Part shown: positions 43,181 to 53,814 of the stretch, in pieces | How the letters are laid out: every line of letters starts with the position of its first letter | Position numbering within the stretch: the first letter of the stretch is position 1 | Assembly: GCA_022570795.1 (NCBI GenBank) | Contig: JAKUDP010000006.1 | Location: 620,001 to 684,000, forward strand | DNA length: 64,000 bases | Source: Sphaerulina vaccinii | Lineage: Eukaryota; Ascomycota; Dothideomycetes; Mycosphaerellales; Mycosphaerellaceae | Direction of reading: 5' to 3' | Position numbers and translations under genes: made by a program | The notes under the pieces: model-generated | What the model saw: only the letters and a program-made list of their open reading frames with translations | The model's database searches: none | What the model was told of the DNA's origin: nothing

Positions 43181-43229
43181 TCTCACTGGCAGCTTGACTG
43201 CCAGGTGATGGAGGCTCATTAGTCTCGTC

Positions 43230-43460
43230 GTGTTATCGTCGCATGTTGCTATTACCTCATCTTCCTCATCATCTCATCGTCTCTATCGTCACTTCGTCGG
43301 CTTCGTCACTTCGCGTCTTCGTCGTCTTCGTCGCATCATCGTCCTCAGCATCTTATCGTTCTCGCCACACAATCGTCCTCGCCACATCATCATTTCTACA
43401 ATGTCGTCGTCCTGATCATCTCGTTGGCTTATTCATCGTCTTTCCCTCGTATCATCATCG
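43230..43460. repeat. TCG/TCA trinucleotide-rich low-complexity zone
   Basis: A pyrimidine-rich stretch dominated by TCGTC and TCATC words, adjoining the minisatellite. Frames reading Ser/His/Arg/Leu are products of the composition and not genes. Confidence 0.6.
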
Positions 43461-44338
43461 TAGTGTTGTGTCCTCGTAAGAGTATACCATGCTGCTGGCT
43501 ACTACCTCTTGCTGTCGCTGCTTCCTGACAGTCTGCTGCTGTTTCCTTGTACACGCCTGCCACAGCCATCGTCGCCAAGCTCTTGCCATCAGCTGCCATC
43601 ATCCTTCATGCTACGTATCGGCTTGCCTCGCATCTTGTGGCTCTATACAGCTGCCACGACGCACAATTGCTCAATGAATGAGCACATCTGGATTCACAAC
43701 TCATGTGTCCACGTTTCGCACTGTCGCAACGGCTATAGCACGAATTTTGGATGATTAGCCAGATCATCTGGCACCTTTGCGACGAACTACTGCTCGCATA
43801 TACCATTGCGTACAGCTGCAACTCACGACTACTTTAGTAGTCACAGTCACGAACAAGTGCACAGTCGTTCCTCGCTGCAGCAGAGCATAGCCTCGCAACA
43901 TGCGCGTAGAGGAACATGTCATTAGAGCTGTACCTAGTGGCCCATGTTTCGCGCACCGCTGGTAGTCGTACTTGCAGCGAGCATCATGAGCTCGTTTTTG
44001 TTCTTAGCCCTAAAGTCGTTGATCTCACTGCGAGCTCTGCGATTACGCCTGGCGCAGTAGTCTTGCCTCCTTATAATGTGTGCGACTTCCATAGAAGTCA
44101 CATTTGGCTTGTCAACAATGACAGTAGGAGCAGCATGACGACTGAGACTTGTGCAGGCACCTGGACATGGCTGTAGCTTAGAGTACCAGGGCTTGATCCC
44201 AAGTTCCTGGATACATATCACATAGTGCTCGCAATTGACGATAGCATGCCAGCAGCATCGACGATACTGGCTGCTTCAATCATCGACTTCCATGTCGTCA
44301 ACGTCCCTAGATGTATCAGGCATATGTTCATGCTCCTG

Positions 44339-46575
44339 CTAGGTAAGCTCGAAGTAGCCTTGATCGGCGCGTGTCCTCGCACCAGGTATTGTCATTGCAA
44401 GAGTGACACCATGTTTGACCTCGTTATGTCGGAGGAGGTCGTGGGGTGATCGAAAGTGTGACCCGCAGCAAACGTAGTCCTTCAGATGCTTGCTCTCCAT
44501 TTTCGCCACTTGAGAGGAGGAGAATACGTTGTAGCTATCAGGAGTGGTGCCGCCCATCTTGACACTGTTGAAGACTGTCAGTCAAGAATCGCTCTATCGT
44601 AATACGAAGATCAAGGGCTTACGCACTCATCTCTGATGAAACTCCCTACAGACATTGTAATCCAGCTCAGGATGCTCCCAGTTGGACTCTGTACTATCTT
44701 GCCAATCAGCTTACCCAATGTTGTTGACCTAGGAGGCCCTCCTGGACCAAGGTCTGTGATCGAGCTTTCCCCGACATGGGCATCGTTTGTTGAAACATGC
44801 TCTGATGGAGCTTCCGAACGCGGCCGCGGCTCGACATTGATAGAGCCGTGTGCATGGACGTTATTTGGTGACGCTTTGCAACCAGACTTTTCAGTCAAGC
44901 TCTTACCCAGCAGCTCCAGGCTCGTGCACGGCAGAGATTCCGAGAGGCAAGCTCTTTCGTCGTATTGGTGTACTTCAAGCTCAGACTTCCGTCGACCATG
45001 GAATGGAGGCCATTGGTCATCTCGTGCAGGGCCACGCCCATGGGCTTCCACTGCTTGGTCGGTAGGTATAGGCAGCAAAGTTGCCGTGACCAGTCTTGAG
45101 AGGTTCTCATCGTCGATGTGTTGGCTTTGCGCAAGCGGCGTCCATGTCACACCTCCGACAAGCTCGTTATGGCGTTTCTCGCTCGCATCTGGTTGCAGCT
45201 TCAATGGCCATACAACTCCATACAGATTGCGAGAAAGGCCGCAGTGAATACAGAGTGGATACTCTTCGGTATCATATACGTAGCGCCAAATGGTTTGCTC
45301 GATGCAAAAAGTGCATGTCATGTTGCTTATCGAAACGGTTCCAAGTTGCGGCGGCATCGAATCGCGTCCACCAATACTGTTCATGCGTGTTTCCACGACC
45401 TTTGGTTGGGATGGCCTCGTCAAACTATTTGTTGGTGCACACAGAAGTGCCATGCATTCAGGACGTGCCGAGTTTTGGGCTTCTCGCAAGTTTCTCGTCG
45501 CTTCTGATGGCTGCTCAGACTTGTGGTACCGAAACGGGGCGGGCTTTGCTTTAAGCTCTTTCAGCGCAGGACTGCTGCACAAAAACTGGTGCCTCTCGAA
45601 GTCGTCCAAATGCTTACAATGCTGACCGCAAGCCCTACACTCTATTCCAACAGCTGCTTCGATTAATGACAAGCCTTTGTCCAAGTTGTCATTGGGAACT
45701 CCATGGGCTCGGAGATTGTCGAAGTGTTCCAGGGATGTGTGGCCCAGAGAGTCCGCGCTGGAGACGGCGCTCTCCTGGGAGTATCAAGGCGTTTGCTCAT
45801 CCTCATGGCAACGAAGCGCTAGGTGCCACGAGAGCTCATTAAGTTCACAGAAGACTCTGCTACATCCTGCTGCTGGACACTTGTGTGTTTCCTTGGCAGC
45901 CAATGTACGATTCGAGGTATCTACAACAGTTCCGGCAAGTTTTGGAGTCGTAATGAGCCCAGAATCACGTCTGTCACGATGGTCGAGGTCGCTCATGTGT
46001 ATGAAAGGTCGGTGGATGGCCACATCTTCATACATTCCACGTTCTGGAATGTTTTCGTCAATGTACTCTTTGTATGACTGATGCTCAAATCCTTGTAAAT
46101 GGTAACGTAGCCGGGCCTTCTTCTGAGAAATTGTTGCGCTCGAGAGAGTACCGGCGTTGACTCTGTCTCGTCGTAGTCCTCGAGCAATGTTAGCGAGCTC
46201 GGCGTCATCAGGAACGGTAGGAGTATCGGTGATGGCATCAGATACATTGGTGGCAACCGGCCATACGTGATCGTCGGTCAGTCGAGTTAACTCTGTCGAG
46301 CCTGGTGTTTGCATACGTTGGCGACATCGCGACTGGTGTTCTTCGCAATTGTCTTTACGCTGAAAAGCTTGGCCGCATATCGCGCATCTATGTTCTTGCA
46401 CTCCAGTATGGCTCTTTTCATGTCGTGCCCAGGATGGTCTCAGTTTGAAGGTCTTATCACAGTCTGTGTAGCTGCATCGATATGCCGCGTGGCTGGCCTC
46501 AATTGCATGGCGTTCCAGTTGCTTTGATTGATGGAAGACTCCTCCACATTGGTCGCATGTCCGGATAGAGGCCAT
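44339..46575 (-). CDS. C2H2 zinc-finger protein with an in-frame TGA
   Basis: Reads 46575-44623, spliced to 44557-44339; about 723 codons. Residues 1-90 carry three fingers (CDQCGGVFHQSKQLERH; CSYTDCDKTF..RHEKSH; CAICGQAFQRKDNCEEH), and a fourth (CPAAGCSRVF ... HLALRCH) lies at about 234-258. A TGA at 45786-45784 follows it, but the same frame then stays open for another 387 codons with more Cys/His pairs (CRACGQHCKHLDDFERHQFLC; CTFC..CIHC). The intron 44622-44558 uses GTAAGC and leads to YVCCGSHFRSPHDLLRH, a finger form seen at the C-terminus of fungal C2H2 regulators. One ancestral gene is the simplest reading. Two genes, or stop readthrough, are alternatives. Probably nuclear. Confidence 0.65.
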
Positions 46576-48017
46576 CGGAAAACCAATATGAAGGAAGTCT
46601 GACTGATAGAACGAACATTATGATTAACGTCCGAAGATGAAGATGGACTGACGACCAGAAGGATTCTTGGCTAAAGCTGTAACCTTGAGGTCATGCAGGG
46701 ACTTAGTCCGCGACTGCACCGCCACCGTGCTATTGGATTGGTCGCATAGCCGACGATGTGGGTTCGCTAGGTGAGCTGGCTATAAACAATCTTCTGAGGG
46801 CGGGTTACAGTCCCTCTGGCTGACGAACCGACTCTAGGTCTCGGCGTGGCTTATCCGGCCGCTCATGTATGATTTCGCGGATCGGGTCGATCTACTCTCA
46901 TAGCCAAGGCAGTTTCGTGACGATAGAGGCGAAGGTTACAGCAGGCATATAGACAAGACCTTTGGAACCTCTCCTTCGATCGTTGTAGACATTTCCAGAC
47001 ACTCAATATCAGATCCAACCTACGAGCATCGAGCCCTTTTCGGTGCCCAATCCAGGATGTTAGCAGAGTCCGATGATGTTTTATCAGGCTTTCTCCCAAT
47101 CCAGAATAATGGTGCTCCGTGTATAGCCTGGTGCGTCCTAACTAGTACCTTTAGTCCACCCATGCTGACTATAAGCACATAGCAGCAGCCATCAGCTGAA
47201 ACACCAGACCTCGACATCGAACGAGGGCCATTCCAGCATGATATCCGAGGAGCACATCGACCAGACGCCGCCGGACAATTATCATTCGAGTCACTCGGGC
47301 AGCAAGAGTAGAGCCACAGAGGTGCATATGCCACGAGCGCCAGAGGGCCAATGCAAGCGCGACAAAGCCAGGCGCTTCGTCTCGGCACACGGACCACGCA
47401 TCGTTGCTTCAGCAGCAACAATCGGAATGTTCATCTTCAACATTGTCAGTGTGGCTTGCTAGAAGTTGGTGACAGTCCGAGACCTCGTGTCGACTTGTAG
47501 CGGTATCGATCGGCATTGCATGGAGAAGAGCTTCCAGTCTGGGGTTGCACGCTGCTCGGGTTGTATCGAAGAAGTGTTCCAGTTTGATATCGTATCGTCG
47601 ATAGGATTGCCTGTTCACGACTCCATGTTGTCGTGGTCTTTGGCGAACAAGCAGTAATACTAGACTCAAGCATCAGTAATACCAGCTTGCAACAGGAGGA
47701 AGACTCTGCAGTTGAGAAGTCATTGTACATTTTACATTGTACATCGCTTTTGATCGCATCGCTCATGCTGCCAGTCCACATCGTATCTATGTGCTACTTG
47801 TACATATCTCATGCGCTGCGCGTCAGCTTAATCTCGTAGCTACACGGAGTGAGCAGCATTGTGCGTGATCTCCACTGCATGTCTTGCCTTGCACCAAGCT
47901 AAGCCGCCATAGCTGCTTGCGCGAGACGTGTTGCTATAGGCGCATATGCGCATATGCGCCTGGAACACATCTGCTGACGCCCACGCACCCGTCATTGATC
48001 GGTTCTTCCAGGAAGTC
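46576..48017. other. Intergenic, no gene recognised
   Basis: About 1.4 kb upstream of the C2H2 gene and downstream of the C9-methyltransferase. No frame has a recognisable domain. CATTGTACAT occurs twice near 47724-47745. A long palindrome lies at 47938-47961. Confidence 0.45.
47938..47961. repeat. Perfect 24-base palindrome
   Basis: The bases from 47938 to 47961 equal their own reverse complement over 24 positions; the centre is a tandem of GCGCATAT words. It lies 57 bases past the C9-methyltransferase stop and could form a cruciform or act in 3'-end formation. Confidence 0.7.
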
Positions 48018-49714
48018 CTACTTGCTTGGGAAAGTCGACTTGCCAGCTTCCTTGCTAGCGTTGATGGCGCCGTGAAGGCCAAAGGCATTAGGAATACCCT
48101 CGATACGGTGGGTGGAGTTGATGTTCTTGACCAGAGTAATCTGGTAGCAAGTGGCTGATCCTTGTCGGGAGATGATCGTGCTGTAGGCGAGGAAGTATTC
48201 CCAGATCTGTCAAATTATTAGCTGTGCTCAGGAGTCTTGGCGTCAGGCAGAACAGGAGGTTGATATTGCTTACTCTGTACCATCGCACACCATACTTGCC
48301 CACAACCTTATCCTTGTTGCCGATCCAGTTCCTGTACCATCTCCAGAGCGTAGCAGAGTAGTGTACACCAACAGTGTCAATACCCTTGACTTCGAAACCG
48401 GCACCTTCGAGCTTGTCGACGAAGAAACCGAGAGGAGTGGAAGCGTCAGCACCAGGGAAGATGTACTTGTTCATGAACAAACCCCAGATCAGATCCTCGT
48501 ATTGCCAGCACTTGCGGAGACCAGCAATCTGCAGGAAGAAGACACCGTCGTCTTGAAGCATGTTGTTGACTTGGGAGAGGAAAGTACCAAAGTAGCGTAC
48601 ACCGACGTGCTCAGCCATCTCGAGGCAAGTGATCTTGTCGTAGCCACCTTCTGGGACAGGAATGTCGCGGTAGTCCATGCAGAGGATGCGGGACTGTTCT
48701 TCCGGGATACCGATCTTGCGCATACCGCTGTTGCCCCATGCTGTTTGGTTGCGACCGAGTGTGACACCAGTGACGTTAGCGCCGTAGTTGGCAGATGCGA
48801 ACTTGGCGAGAGTGCCCCAGCCACAGCCAATGTCGAGCATCTTTTCACCCTTCTTGAGACCGATCTTCTCGCAAACGAGACCAAGCTTGTTGTCTTGAAG
48901 TTGTTCGAGCGATTCCTCCTTGTTGATGTCAGAGATGATACCAGAAGTGTAGATCATACGTGGACCAAGGAACCAGCCATAGAAGTCATCGCCACGATCG
49001 TAGTGATCTCTGACCTGCTCCTCATCCTGCGAGCGGGTATGCATAATAACCTCTGGCATCATGCCAGTCAAGAAGAACCAGAAAAGGCTCAACGTGAAGC
49101 GGAAGTTGGCCCAGTCGTGTCTGTATTCCATAATCTCAAGGCAGTCACCATTGAAGTCAACCTTCTCGTCAAAGTACATCTCGTGGAATGTCTCCATGGG
49201 CACCTTGTTCTTGCCACGGTACTTTCTCTTGTCTTCTTCGCTCTTGAATGTGAGGTAGTGCTCGATGGGTGCACCAGGCAACTTGGCCTTTTCGTTGAGA
49301 CGAGGTGACATGGCTGAGGCAATGGTCCAGAATGCCATCAGGATGGGGATCGCGGTGAGAATGGCGAAGAAGATCCATGTGAACAGACCTCCTTTGACCT
49401 GGTAGGCAAAGTAGCCTGGAATACCAGCGAGGAGCGTGAAGAGGAAGGCATTATTGAATGTCTCGCTGCCTGGTCCATCAGCTGGCAGAGGAGCGTTCTT
49501 GATCGCCGGGTACTACATATACATATGTCAGTGAGCTCTATACAGCTTAAGGGAAGTAGAAGCATACCGATGTCGTCCTCACACCATAGTTCTGCGATTC
49601 GGGAGCAGGAGAGGGAGCTTTCGGTGTGTGGATGAATTCGAACTCGTCTTCTGCCTGCGACTGGCCCGGCTTCTGACTGGCTTGCAGGTCATTGATGGCC
49701 TGTCTCGACGCCAT
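48018..49714 (-). CDS. MTS1: Sphingolipid C9-methyltransferase
   Basis: Exons 49714-49568, 49512-48274 and 48206-48018 give 524 residues, the normal family length. A short cytosolic N-terminus is followed by two membrane segments (AFLFTLLAGIPGYFAYQV; TWIFFAILTAIPILMAFW). The catalytic half is of the cyclopropane-fatty-acid-synthase fold: SAM motif MLDIGCGWGTLAKFASANYG, TGVTLGRNQ, then CLEMAEHVG. Other marks are VRDHYDRGDDFYGWFLGPRM and YSATLWRWYRNW. The enzyme adds the C9 methyl branch to the sphingoid base of fungal glucosylceramide, using SAM, at the ER membrane. The last exon ends in a Lys/Ser-rich tail. Introns have GTATGC/TGTAG and GTAAGC/GACAG. A large plus-strand open frame opposite it is a shadow. 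Confidence 0.95.
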
Positions 49715-51059
49715 CTTGACTGAAGTCGGCGGTGAAGCGTGAGAATGAAGTCAGAAAGTAGGTCAAGAAGTTCAAGACAAACTCGCAGATCCTTGATAAT
49801 TCGTGGACAGCAGCAGACCCTGGCCCAATGCGAAACACCCTGGCCAAAGCAGAGCCCCACTCTCAATGGCTGGGCAAGAACATACGGTATATGATCACCA
49901 TCGAAGAACATTCACCATGTTGGTATATAGCATATCTCGAGGGCCTGCCATGAGGCGGAGCGTGTTTCGATCGTTCCAGAGAGTCAATCGCTGACATATG
50001 ACTGTCCATGCAAATTGCAACTATCGATATCAATACATCAACTCCTATGCATCATTGATCGATCAGAATCATGAAGTCTGATATGCTGAAGTACAGTTCA
50101 TTTCTTTTGGAGTGAGATGGACGACTCTACTCTCGAACCTCAACATTTATTGTGGAAATTTTCTTTAGCCAGAAGATGACCTACCTCTTGCTTCATCTGG
50201 AGTACAACATCTTGAATATCACCAATTTTCGAAATATCGTTAGTTCGAACTTTTCGACATCAAGCCCTCAAAACAAGATGGAATAATACAGAACTTCTCA
50301 CACATTATCTTGTAACTACTACCTATGCACTGAGTGCCTGCTTGGCATGTTTGGTCTAGGATCTCACCTTCCTGTCCTGATATTACATCCCAAGGCTAAG
50401 CTCCCAAGTATAGATCTGACACAGTATCAGTACCTGTAAGATGATGCCCGTTGGGCCAGGGCGGGCGACACTTCGTGCCAATAATCTCTACGACCTTGGA
50501 TAGCTTCGTGGTCGACTGACGTTGGAGATGCTTTCTGCAATAGTCGAGGAAGGAGCCATGTCATTTACTCATTTCGGAAGTGATGCTTCTTTCCCGGAGG
50601 CTCACATCAGGCTGAGAGCGAGATGTCACGCATCAAGGGCACCGCCAAACCATGGTATATGGCTTAGGCTGTCGCGTTGGTCGTTCACGTCGATGTTGTT
50701 GCGGAGGAGTTGCCGTGTCGTCCAGCAGAAACAAAAGGGACAATTTTGACAAGGATCATCGCCGACCTCTCTCTCTTTGGCGACAACCTGACGAGGCTGA
50801 CAGAGCGTGCAATCTCATGGACGCCACACTCTCTTCCACTTCTGCAGCTTGACCGCGTGTTTTCTTGCTGTCTTTCCTGTCCATCTCTTGAGTTATACCC
50901 TACCACCACCTCCGAGTCTTCCTCCTCCCTGCCGCCGTTGGTGTTTTCCCTTCCAAACCAGGGGGGTCTCTTCCCCTTGCTCCGCCCACGCGTTCAGTCG
51001 CACATCCGCCTCGCTTCGAGCACGAGACCATAAGCGACGAGTGTGACACTCCGGACAAC
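49715..51059. other. Divergent promoter region, no gene seen
   Basis: 1.35 kb between head-to-head C9-methyltransferase and ArfGAP genes. AT-rich parts near 49990-50300. The last 200 bases before 51060 are pyrimidine-rich, probably the ArfGAP 5' UTR. Confidence 0.45.
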
Positions 51060-53012
51060 ATGGCGAGCGCAATATCCAAACGCCAGCAGGCTCGCAATGA
51101 GCGCATGCTCCAGGACCTACTACGAAATGTACCTGGAAACGACAAATGCGCCGACTGCGCTGCAAAGAATCCTGGTTGGGCGAGCTGGAACCTGGGCATC
51201 TTCTTGTGTATGCGATGTGCGGCACTGCATCGGAAGCTGGGAACGCATGTCTCGAAGGTCAAGTCGCTGTCAATGGACAGCTGGAGCGCCGAGCAGGTCG
51301 AGAACATGAAGAAAGTGGGCAACACTGCGAGCAACAAGATCTACAACCCGCAAAATGTCAGAGCGGAGATGCCCATAGACGTCGACGAGGTGGACTCGGC
51401 GATTGAGAGGTTTATACGGCAAAAGTACGACAATCAGACGCTGAGCACGGGACGTACGCAACCTGCTGCGAGACAGAACACTGGCAGTACTGGCACAGAT
51501 CTCGGGTCATGGAGCGAGGAGCCCCCTGAACTGCCACCAAAGCCCACGAAGCGGTTTGGCTTCTCTTTGCGGTCTTCGAGCGCAGCAGTGTCGAAACAGA
51601 GGCAAGATCGTTTCACACCACCTCTTTCACCTGCCTATAGTGGAGACCGAAACGAGCTACCCAGTCCGAAGAGGAACAACAAGCCCAGTCAGCTGTTTGG
51701 GATGAAGATCACAACGGTGGACAACAACTTCAATGCCAAGCTGGCTCATATACGTGACATGGGCTTCCCGGACACGTCTAGGAACACCGAGATCCTTAAG
51801 AGCACAGGTGGGAACGTGGAGAAGGCTGTGGAGACATTGGTCAGGCTGGGCGAGGGGACAAAGCCAATATCACGATCAGTGACGCCAGGTCCGAGAGCAC
51901 TGACACCAGTGTCGATGGGTAGCTCTGGTGCGAATGGCGTTTCGTTTGAGAAGAAGTCGAGTAATCCTTGGGAGGTACGAGAATCTACACAACCACCGGC
52001 GGTGCCAGCACGAGCGTCTTCAGTGCCTCCACAGTCAACGACAGCGTCCACATCATGGAATCCGTTCTTGCAACCACAGTCGGCTGTGCAGCCCCAGACG
52101 CAGCTTGTAGACAGCTTTCAGAGCATATCGATATCACAGCCCGCAACACAAGCCACTTCACCTTGGCATACCGGAAATCAGCAGGCGTACCAGCAGAACG
52201 GGAACATGCTGCAGGCCAACAATCCGTTCTTGCAACCACAACAGCAGCAAGCGCCGTCTCCTTGGGATCAGCCATCAGCAACATATCCACCTCCAGCACA
52301 GCAGGCACAACCGAATCAGTTCGCGAACAACCCCTTCATGCAACAACCAGCACAGCCGCAGAACGTGGCAGCGAGCGATTCTTGGGCGCAACAAGCTCCG
52401 CAACAGCAGGCCTATGTACAGCAAGCAACAAATCCGTGGCAGCAGCAGCAGAACTTCACCCAGCAGGCGCCAATGGCATCACCGCAGCCAATGTACACTC
52501 AGCAGACGGATTTCTTTGCGGCGCAGCCTCAACAACAAGCCCCACAGCAGCAGCAACAGTACGCGCAACAACCGCTAGCTTCAAATCCCTGGGCACAGAA
52601 GCTCGCTCAACAGCCCACGCAGCAAGCATACGCACAACAACCTCAGCAGCCACAGCAAGAACAGCCCTGGCAATACACCCCCCAACCTCTGATCAATGCT
52701 CAATACCAGCAACCCATACGCCAAGATAAGACCTCAATACTGTCATTATACAACTATCCTCAAATGGCCCCTCAACGGCAACTTCAAACTTTACCTGAAG
52801 ATGGTAGCGCTCCTCAACAGTTGTACGAGCAACCGCCACAACGGAGTGTCACTATGCCACCTAATTTCATGAGCGGCAACCCTTTTGGCGGGCAGCAGCA
52901 ACAGCAAGTGTCGAGACATGTGAGTAACGAAAGCAAGGACTTCCAGGGCTTTGCTGGGAGTGGAAGACATAGTCCTGATGCCTTTTCGGGACTGGCTGCG
53001 AGGTATCATTGA
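51060..53012 (+). CDS. ArfGAP-UBA protein with NPF motifs (Gts1/Ucp3-like)
   Basis: Single exon, 650 residues. ArfGAP domain at about 10-125 with the zinc finger [21 protein letters not shown] and MRC (CxxC-x16-CxxC) and the arginine finger in [19 protein letters not shown] domain lies at about 222-264 ([20 protein letters not shown] ... AVETLVRLG). The C-terminal 330 residues are Gln/Pro-rich and carry four NPF motifs ([29 protein letters not shown]), ligands for EH domains. This order, ArfGAP-UBA-Q-rich, matches yeast Gts1 and S. pombe Ucp3. Role by family: GTP hydrolysis on Arf in vesicle traffic or endocytosis. The PAN1 EH protein is encoded 8 kb downstream. Confidence 0.92.
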   Translation: MASAISKRQQARNERMLQDLLRNVPGNDKCADCAAKNPGWASWNLGIFLCMRCAALHRKLGTHVSKVKSLSMDSWSAEQVENMKKVGNTASNKIYNPQNVRAEMPIDVDEVDSAIERFIRQKYDNQTLSTGRTQPAARQNTGSTGTDLGSWSEEPPELPPKPTKRFGFSLRSSSAAVSKQRQDRFTPPLSPAYSGDRNELPSPKRNNKPSQLFGMKITTVDNNFNAKLAHIRDMGFPDTSRNTEILKSTGGNVEKAVETLVRLGEGTKPISRSVTPGPRALTPVSMGSSGANGVSFEKKSSNPWEVRESTQPPAVPARASSVPPQSTTASTSWNPFLQPQSAVQPQTQLVDSFQSISISQPATQATSPWHTGNQQAYQQNGNMLQANNPFLQPQQQQAPSPWDQPSATYPPPAQQAQPNQFANNPFMQQPAQPQNVAASDSWAQQAPQQQAYVQQATNPWQQQQNFTQQAPMASPQPMYTQQTDFFAAQPQQQAPQQQQQYAQQPLASNPWAQKLAQQPTQQAYAQQPQQPQQEQPWQYTPQPLINAQYQQPIRQDKTSILSLYNYPQMAPQRQLQTLPEDGSAPQQLYEQPPQRSVTMPPNFMSGNPFGGQQQQQVSRHVSNESKDFQGFAGSGRHSPDAFSGLAARYH

Positions 53013-53814
53013 TGTTGGAGTGACTTTGTGGGCTTCAGCGAGGCGTTCCGGTATCATATGTCCATAATGAGGACAGCTGCAGTGTAGAAAAGTAGCTATT
53101 ATGTAGGCTGGCATAATCGACGGTCTCGGTGGGGGATGAACAAATCCACTTCTCAGATTCCATCAGACTTGTCTACCGGATTGTGATAGTCGGACAGTGA
53201 CATTTGACATCGCAAGCTGCACAATCACCACTCCGGTAGCTATGGAAAGTTAAGACAGCGTGCATTTGCAATGACTAGCTTCTAGAGTCAGATCAATGGC
53301 TGAATGGCCGAATGGCCGGATAGCAGGCTTCGTACATTGACTGGCGGCCGCACTTGCCGAACCAATTGGGACACAGTAGTTGTCGTGGCTATCGACCTCA
53401 CCGTCGCCGAATTCGAGGTCCTCAGTTGCAATGCCAAGAGCGACATTTCTTAGCGCGACCTGCTGCTGATTGGCTCAAAATATCCGCCTCCTCTGCGACT
53501 TCCACTTCCACTTCCTCTTCCTCTTTACAGCCTCTCCATCTCACAAGCGTATTCGGTTCTCATCATCATCCTCCTCTCATCATCATCCTCTCGTACTCCG
53601 AGATCTGCAGTAGTCCGTTGAACCTATGTGTCGTTCAAGGATGAAGCTGTTGCACTTAGCGCCCACAGCCACATCTGCAGACTGCAGATGCTCCGCCACG
53701 AGCTGAAGACGATGTCAGGATCTACAAGACAACCATTCTCCCTCTTCGTCTGATTACATGCTGTCATCTCACACATATTGACGATGGAGATGAGCTGACC
53801 TGAGCATACTAATA
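53013..53814. other. Intergenic with simple repeats
   Basis: About 800 bases. Contains GAATGGCC direct repeats near 53300-53320, CTTCCA/CTTCCT runs near 53500-53525 and two CATCATCATCCTC blocks near 53562-53590. No gene. Confidence 0.5.

Larger units (their letters stand above)
41911..44338. other. Long gene-poor stretch with tandem repeats
   Basis: 2.4 kb without a supportable gene. It includes a minisatellite (42929-43180) and a TCG/TCA trinucleotide-rich zone (43230-43460), entered separately. Frames here are short and compositionally repeat-driven. Confidence 0.5.

Noticed and set aside
43034..43479. Ser/His/Arg-rich frames in the minisatellite zone
   Set aside because: Produced by the TCG/TCA and CTGGA repeats.
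44636..45247. 203-residue plus frame opposite the C2H2 gene
   Set aside because: Shadow of the zinc-finger coding strand; no domain.
48361..49308. 315-residue plus-strand open frame opposite the C9-methyltransferase
   Set aside because: It lies wholly antisense to a gene with strong family motifs; it has no recognisable domain and is a codon-bias shadow.
51968..52729. 253-residue Ala/Ser/Thr-rich plus frame inside the ArfGAP gene
   Set aside because: Alternative frame of the Gln/Pro-rich coding part; composition driven.
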